This document shows positions 30,076-34,660 of a stretch of 34,660 nt of DNA, piece by piece. The translations under genes and the position numbers were made by a program. Each line of letters opens with the position of its first letter. Within the stretch, counting starts at the first letter, position 1. Origin of the DNA: a virus; IMG/VR virus record IMGVR_UViG_3300017733_000017, positions 1-34,660 of that record, one strand, 5' to 3'. The notes under the pieces were generated by a model. That model worked only from the letters and a program-made list of their open reading frames with translations. It did no database searches and had not been told where the DNA came from.

Positions 30076-31723
30076 AAATACAAGTTCAATACTCCTGGCG
30101 GGATTAGGAGCAAAAGGTCTTAATACCCAAGCTCAAAGTGCAACACTTGGTCTTGAGTTTCTTACGGAAGCCAACAACGTAGTGTATGACTTAGAAGGTC
30201 GTATGGGTCCTCGAAAGGGTGTTAAACAAATTACTACACCCGTCACTACTGGAGCCATAAAGTCCATAGGAGAGTTTGTTAAGTCAGACAGAACTAGAGA
30301 GTATTATGCTGGTACAGGGGCTAAGATTGTAAAACTAAACACTGCTACTGCTCCAGATACTTTAGTAGAGCAGTCCTTCTCAGGTAGTCCTCAGACTATT
30401 AGTGATAGCAACTGGCAGTGGGTAAACTTTAACAATGAGTTTTGGGGAGTACAGTCAGGACATAAAGTTATTAACTACGACGGGACTAACTGGTACGACA
30501 TAGATGACTTAGGGGCCTATGCTGCTCCTGCTGGAGTAACAACCTTTGACCCTAACTGTGCTTTGGGTGAGTTTGGTAGGGTATTCTATGGTGGTATTAC
30601 AGAGGCCAAGGGAACAATCTACTACTCCGATAACTTGATTGGAGAAAAATTAAACGGAGGAGCCGCTGGAGCATTAGACCTTAAGACTGTATGGGGTAAT
30701 GATGAAATTATACACTTGGCTTCTCTGGAAAACAAACTGGTTATCTTTGGAAAACAAAACATTGTTATTTACAGCGGGGCCATTAATCCCGCCACAATGG
30801 TTTTAGAGGAAATTATACGAGACGTTGGACTTGCGGGTAGAGACAACGTAGTGTACGTAGGGGCCGATCTGTTTTTCCTAAGTTACGAAGGGCTGGTCTC
30901 CATAAGGCGTGTCACTCAGACAGACGGTAGGGCTCCCGTTGAGGGACTGTCCACTACAGTTCGTAATGATCTTACCCGTATACTTACTCAGGCTGCCGTA
31001 GAAAACATTAAAAGCATATACTACCAGAAAGAAGGTTTTATTCTCACGTTAATGCCTGACAATGACAAAGCCTACGTTTTTGATTTTTCTGTAGGTAAGA
31101 TGGAGTTTCCCAGGATTACAACGTGGACCTTTAACTTAGAGCCTCTGTCTGCTTTGTACACTTTTGACGGTAAACTTTATTTTGGTACGACTGATTCTTT
31201 AGCAGAGTACGATGGATATTACGATGTAACTCTTACGGACTCAACGGCCAGCTTTGGAAATGAAGCAGCTTGTACAGCGGCGGGAGGAACTTGGGACGGA
31301 TCAAAATGTTGGACCTCAACTAATACAGACTATAGTTGGTTATTTCAAACACCCTGGTCAGACTTTGGAGATCAAGTGTTTGCTAAGATAATCAAGACAG
31401 GGTTAATTACCGTTACCGGAGGACAGGGAGCGGCTGCTACTATCCAACTATATAAAGACTACGAGTATGGATCAGCATACTCTAAAACATTTAACTTAAC
31501 CAGTGATGCCGTTAATTATCTTTACGGTGCTGGTCCCTCAAGTTCTCAGGCTTCTTTGTACGGTAAGGCTACCTATGCAGCAACGTCTGGTCCTAGAGAA
31601 TATAAAATTCCTTTGGCAAGAACAGGTAAAACATTTAGAATTAGAATGACTTTTGAAGTTAAGGGTAACTACTCAAGTTTAATTACAGCAAACCTCCTTG
31701 CGAAAAAAGGAAAAGTTAGGTAA
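30065..31723 (+). CDS. Tail tubular / stabilisation protein (P22 gp10- or T7 gp12-like)
   Basis: 552 residues overlapping the adaptor by 11 bases. It starts with L-L-A-G-L-G-A-K-G-L-N and has repeated beta blades with E-F-G-R-V-F-Y-G-G and G-K-L-Y-F-G-T type turns, suggesting a propeller. Size and position fit the tail nozzle or stabilisation protein that plugs the channel after packaging. Confidence 0.72.
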   Translation: MPAKNTSSILLAGLGAKGLNTQAQSATLGLEFLTEANNVVYDLEGRMGPRKGVKQITTPVTTGAIKSIGEFVKSDRTREYYAGTGAKIVKLNTATAPDTLVEQSFSGSPQTISDSNWQWVNFNNEFWGVQSGHKVINYDGTNWYDIDDLGAYAAPAGVTTFDPNCALGEFGRVFYGGITEAKGTIYYSDNLIGEKLNGGAAGALDLKTVWGNDEIIHLASLENKLVIFGKQNIVIYSGAINPATMVLEEIIRDVGLAGRDNVVYVGADLFFLSYEGLVSIRRVTQTDGRAPVEGLSTTVRNDLTRILTQAAVENIKSIYYQKEGFILTLMPDNDKAYVFDFSVGKMEFPRITTWTFNLEPLSALYTFDGKLYFGTTDSLAEYDGYYDVTLTDSTASFGNEAACTAAGGTWDGSKCWTSTNTDYSWLFQTPWSDFGDQVFAKIIKTGLITVTGGQGAAATIQLYKDYEYGSAYSKTFNLTSDAVNYLYGAGPSSSQASLYGKATYAATSGPREYKIPLARTGKTFRIRMTFEVKGNYSSLITANLLAKKGKVR

Positions 31724-31738
31724 CATAGAGAGGATAAC

Positions 31739-32521
31739 ATGGCTATAGATTTTTTAGGAAGTTTAATTGGTGGAGGTCTTAGTTATCTAGGGCAACGACA
31801 GGCCTCTAAGGATGCTTTAGAAGCTGCTCAACAACAAGCCGCCGCAACCCAGGCCGCTGCTACTGGAGCTTTAGAACAAGCGCAACCTTACGGAGTAGGA
31901 GGTCTTGGAGGTACGGCACAGTTTGATGCTGACAGTCGAACTGCTTTAATGAACCTGTCTCCTGAACTTGCTAACATCTACTCAGGAGCCCTTACGCGAA
32001 GTGGTTTGTTTGGTCAACAAGCAGGACAGTATGCAGGAATGGACCCCTTTGCTGCTGGGGAGTTGTTTTACCAACAACAACAACCTTACTTCCAAGAGGA
32101 AGAGGATAGGCAGAGGACGAACTTAGAGACCCGCCTGTTAGCACAAGGACGCTTAGGGGGTACAGGGGGCGCACAAGAGCAGAGGGCTCTGGAGGAGGCT
32201 ATAGGGGCTTCTCAGGCACAACGTAGGACTGCTGGGTTTAACAGGGCTCAGGCGTTAATTGATACTCTTCTTGGGCGTGAATCGGGAGACCTGGCTAGGG
32301 CCACTGGACTTCTTGATATCCCGCTACAGTACGCTAACGTAGGCCGTGGTATCGGAGGAACTCTGGGACAGGTAGCTGCTTCTGGACTTGCTTCTCAGGC
32401 AGCTTCTCAGGGACTTCTTGCGGCAGTACAGGGTACTGGTAATCCTCTGGCCTCTGGTCTAATGGGAGCGGGTGGATACATAACAAAGAACTTTGGATAC
32501 CAACGTCCACAAGGAACGTAA
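31739..32521 (+). CDS. Ejection-type virion protein 1 (Ala/Gln-rich)
   Basis: 260 residues after AGAGGAT. Rich in Ala, Gln, Gly and Leu, with long helices (A-L-E-A-A-Q-Q-Q-A-A) and a Gly/Ala-rich end. Composition and position fit a P22 gp7-like internal protein that is ejected with DNA. No catalytic motif is visible. Confidence 0.6.
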   Translation: MAIDFLGSLIGGGLSYLGQRQASKDALEAAQQQAAATQAAATGALEQAQPYGVGGLGGTAQFDADSRTALMNLSPELANIYSGALTRSGLFGQQAGQYAGMDPFAAGELFYQQQQPYFQEEEDRQRTNLETRLLAQGRLGGTGGAQEQRALEEAIGASQAQRRTAGFNRAQALIDTLLGRESGDLARATGLLDIPLQYANVGRGIGGTLGQVAASGLASQAASQGLLAAVQGTGNPLASGLMGAGGYITKNFGYQRPQGT

Positions 32522-32522
32522 C

Positions 32523-33998
32523 ATGGCTATAGTTGTAGACGATAATGTTCCAGACTTTCTTAGAGAGTTTTTAACTTCTCAAGGGGTCATTAGTGTTAAG
32601 GATACTGAGACAGGTGAGACAGGAATTGTTCGTATTCCACCTCGTAGACGAAGACGAGGACCTGAACAAGAACAGGCTGGTAGTCTTGATGAAGAATATA
32701 CAAACCCTCAGGTAACATCAGCATCCTCTGGGTCTTTATCAGATTTTCTTTCTGGTTTGTTTTCTTCAGATGATACTGATCCTGCTTTTCAAGCTATGTT
32801 AACTGACGTTGCTAATCAAGAATTTGTAGGCCTTCCTGAACAAGGAGTGCCAATGCTTGATCCTAATACAGGAGAATATGCATCTTTACGTGACGTAACC
32901 TTTGATGAGTTTAACGATCTTCAGAGCGGAGTGGCTAACTCACTTCTTAGCCCTAGTTATCGTGGAAACGAAAGCACAGGTCGTTTCTCTCCTAATTATG
33001 ATGGTTTTGTAAAAATGAGAGGCCAAGACTTTTATGACAGCATGAGTAAAACCTCAGGAAACTCTGTTGTTGATGGAGCCATGAATTTAGTAAGTGGAAT
33101 TGGACAATCAGTAACAGACGCTTTTAGTCAACTTGGTGGTTTATTTAATACTGATAATAATGCTGGGGCTCTTAGTGCATATGGCGGTACTGTACCTTCT
33201 AATATAATGGGAAGAATTAATCCTGCTTTTACTGATCCTACACTATCGACAGATCGTTTAGTTGGACAAGCTTTAGGAACAGGTTTACTTGGAGTAGCTA
33301 CTCAGGCTATTCCTGGTGCAAATATTTTAGGATTGGGAGCTAATCTTTTAGGCAAGATGGGATTTCACCATGACTACAATCCTTCTAGGGACGCTAACTT
33401 AAATTTTGATGTAACTTCTGGAAGGTTTGAATGGGACTCTCTTGACCCTGGAGGAGGGGGAGTTCAATACGGTAGCAAAGCTAATGAACAAATGATTATA
33501 GACGAAGCAAACGAAAACCCAAATCAAAGATTTGATGTTACTTGGCAGGACGAAGAAGGTAATCAGAAAACTGGAAATATATCTTTTGGTGAAGCCAGAG
33601 ATGTTTTAGGTATACTTAACGATCCAGATTTTATGGATGATCCTCAAGAAGTATGGAACGCTTTTAGTCTTTCCGGTCCAACTTTTGGAAGTCAAGTAAT
33701 GTTTGGCAATACTAGTAATCAAATGGCTATAAATGAATTTGATGCTACTGGAACGGAAGCAATTAGAAATGAAGCGGGTGCAGTAGCAGATCGACTTGGA
33801 TTAGGATATACCCAAGAAACAAATTTAGCTGAAGCTATGAGAGATACTTTAGCTGTTGCACCTGAAATGTCTTCTATGTATGACTACAACCCTGATCCAG
33901 ATGGTATTGGTACTGATTTTGATGCTGATGATGGCATGGGTAGTATGAGCAGCATGGGCTTTGGCGAAGGTGACTTTGGCACTGACGGTTTAATTTAA
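32523..33998 (+). CDS. Ejection-type virion protein 2, 491 aa
   Basis: The start is set at ATG 32523 after CAAGGAACG; the frame extends upstream to 32493 but overlaps the previous gene. The N-terminus has a basic R-R-R-R-R-G patch, the centre is Gly/Ala/Ser-rich with a possible membrane helix near residues 255-290, and the C-terminus is acidic with D-P-D-G-I-G and repeated Met-Ser-Ser. Structural or ejected protein by position. Confidence 0.6.
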   Translation: MAIVVDDNVPDFLREFLTSQGVISVKDTETGETGIVRIPPRRRRRGPEQEQAGSLDEEYTNPQVTSASSGSLSDFLSGLFSSDDTDPAFQAMLTDVANQEFVGLPEQGVPMLDPNTGEYASLRDVTFDEFNDLQSGVANSLLSPSYRGNESTGRFSPNYDGFVKMRGQDFYDSMSKTSGNSVVDGAMNLVSGIGQSVTDAFSQLGGLFNTDNNAGALSAYGGTVPSNIMGRINPAFTDPTLSTDRLVGQALGTGLLGVATQAIPGANILGLGANLLGKMGFHHDYNPSRDANLNFDVTSGRFEWDSLDPGGGGVQYGSKANEQMIIDEANENPNQRFDVTWQDEEGNQKTGNISFGEARDVLGILNDPDFMDDPQEVWNAFSLSGPTFGSQVMFGNTSNQMAINEFDATGTEAIRNEAGAVADRLGLGYTQETNLAEAMRDTLAVAPEMSSMYDYNPDPDGIGTDFDADDGMGSMSSMGFGEGDFGTDGLI

Positions 33999-34011
33999 GA
34001 GGAATTTAAGA

Positions 34012-34660
34012 ATGGCTAATGGATTATTTGCAACTAAACCTATGAACACCGCTGGAGAAATCCAGAGGCTTATGCAGTTGGAACAAGAAAAACGTATTCG
34101 AGACGCTGGTGCTGGCTTTAGTAACCCTCTGGTAAGAGCCCGTGCTATGGCAGGACAGGGTATGCAGGAGGCCATAAGCGGCATGGGTACTGGACTCACT
34201 GGACTTCTTGGGGGTGAGGGGAAAGTACGTATGGACCCTAGGATGCAAGAGGCCCTTAAAAGAGACAAGGATCGTAAAGACCTGTTGGCTATGTATAACA
34301 ATGCTGATACTGACGGTGACGGAAAAGTTTCTTTACAGGAATATAGAACATTAGCCAAAGAATTTAGAGCTAGAGGTTATCAGTCAGAAGCTCAAGAAGT
34401 TCTTAAGGAAGCCGAAAGAGAATACGGAACTGGTTTCCAAAGAATGCAAATGGAAACCAAGAAAACTGAGCAAGATAGAAAGTATGGATTAGATGAGCGT
34501 ATGGTTAAAACCGCAGAAAACCGTTTGGAAGAAGCAAAAAGAAAAAATGCTGATCAAAAAACAATTGCTGGACTGCAACAAGACTTAAGGGAACGCAAGT
34601 TTACATTTGAAAAAACTGCTACTAAAAGAAGGTTAGATCTTAACGAAAAGAAAAATGAAC
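34012..34660 (+). CDS. EF-hand coiled-coil virion protein, 5' part (continues at 1-560)
   Basis: This is the 5' part of a gene split by the arbitrary contig ends. Joined through the 123-bp overlap it runs 34012-34537 plus 1-560, giving 361 residues with no stop. The start ATG at 34012 follows an AGGAATTTAAGA ribosome site. Residues 99-110 form a textbook EF-hand loop (D1, D3, D5, G6, V8, S9, E12; bases 34306-34341). After about residue 120 the chain is rich in Lys, Glu and Gln and looks like a long coiled coil. It lies between two ejection-type virion genes, so an internal or ejection protein is the likely role. The function is inferred from position; the calcium-loop pattern is seen directly. 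Confidence 0.75.
   Translation, partial: MANGLFATKPMNTAGEIQRLMQLEQEKRIRDAGAGFSNPLVRARAMAGQGMQEAISGMGTGLTGLLGGEGKVRMDPRMQEALKRDKDRKDLLAMYNNADTDGDGKVSLQEYRTLAKEFRARGYQSEAQEVLKEAEREYGTGFQRMQMETKKTEQDRKYGLDERMVKTAENRLEEAKRKNADQKTIAGLQQDLRERKFTFEKTATKRRLDLNEKKNE

Noticed and set aside
1-34660. CRISPR array, insertion sequence, integrase or lysogeny module
   Set aside because: No spaced repeat array, transposase, recombinase or CI/Cro-like pair was seen on either strand.

Overview
The window looks like a complete, circularly permuted genome of a tailed phage with podovirus-type architecture, probably from an aquatic (marine-like) bacterium. Bases 1-123 are identical to 34538-34660 and the open frame continues across that junction, so the unique genome is about 34537 bp. 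There is a connector/adaptor and several internal or ejection-type virion proteins, but no tape measure, tail tube or baseplate gene. The replication enzymes are T7-like (family A DNA polymerase, primase-helicase, gp2.5-like SSB, endonuclease I-like resolvase), yet there is no phage RNA polymerase, integrase or lysogeny repressor. A B12-dependent class II ribonucleotide reductase supplies dNTPs. The host and taxon are inferred; no search was possible. The layout resembles small marine podoviruses of the HTVC010P type.

Layout. The genome has two arms diverging from a control region at about 17.78-18.40 kb. The leftward (-) arm, 17733 down to 5844, holds early and replication genes: an acidic repeat protein, a tiny membrane protein plus a Cys-rich Gp88-like protein, a run of very small genes, a structured intergenic element (15027-15153), small conserved phage proteins, an HTH protein, SSB, primase-helicase, an HNH nuclease, DNA polymerase, a Cas4-like exonuclease, a resolvase, DUF-type genes and NrdJ. 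The rightward (+) arm starts from a consensus sigma70-type promoter (18211-18239). It runs through two small basic genes, TerS, TerL, portal, scaffold, capsid, a fibre and chaperone module, a lysis cassette ending in a GH24 endolysin, connector and tail proteins, and ejection proteins. It wraps across the contig end into 1-5857. The arms converge tail-to-tail near 5850.

The most interesting signals are: (1) a palindrome, consensus TGGGA-N3-TCCCA, found six times and only in the leftward arm and its leader, four times 16-18 nt before a start codon, including an internal primase-helicase start that would give a T7 gp4B-like short helicase; (2) a branched RNA-like element at 15027-15153 whose mismatches become G-U wobbles only if it is read on the + strand, opposite to its neighbours; (3) three nested 26-29 residue single-pass membrane proteins, two coupled to the next gene by stop/start overlaps; and (4) a leader containing a strong promoter, a CTTAAGAA repeat cluster and an attenuator-like terminator ahead of the packaging genes.
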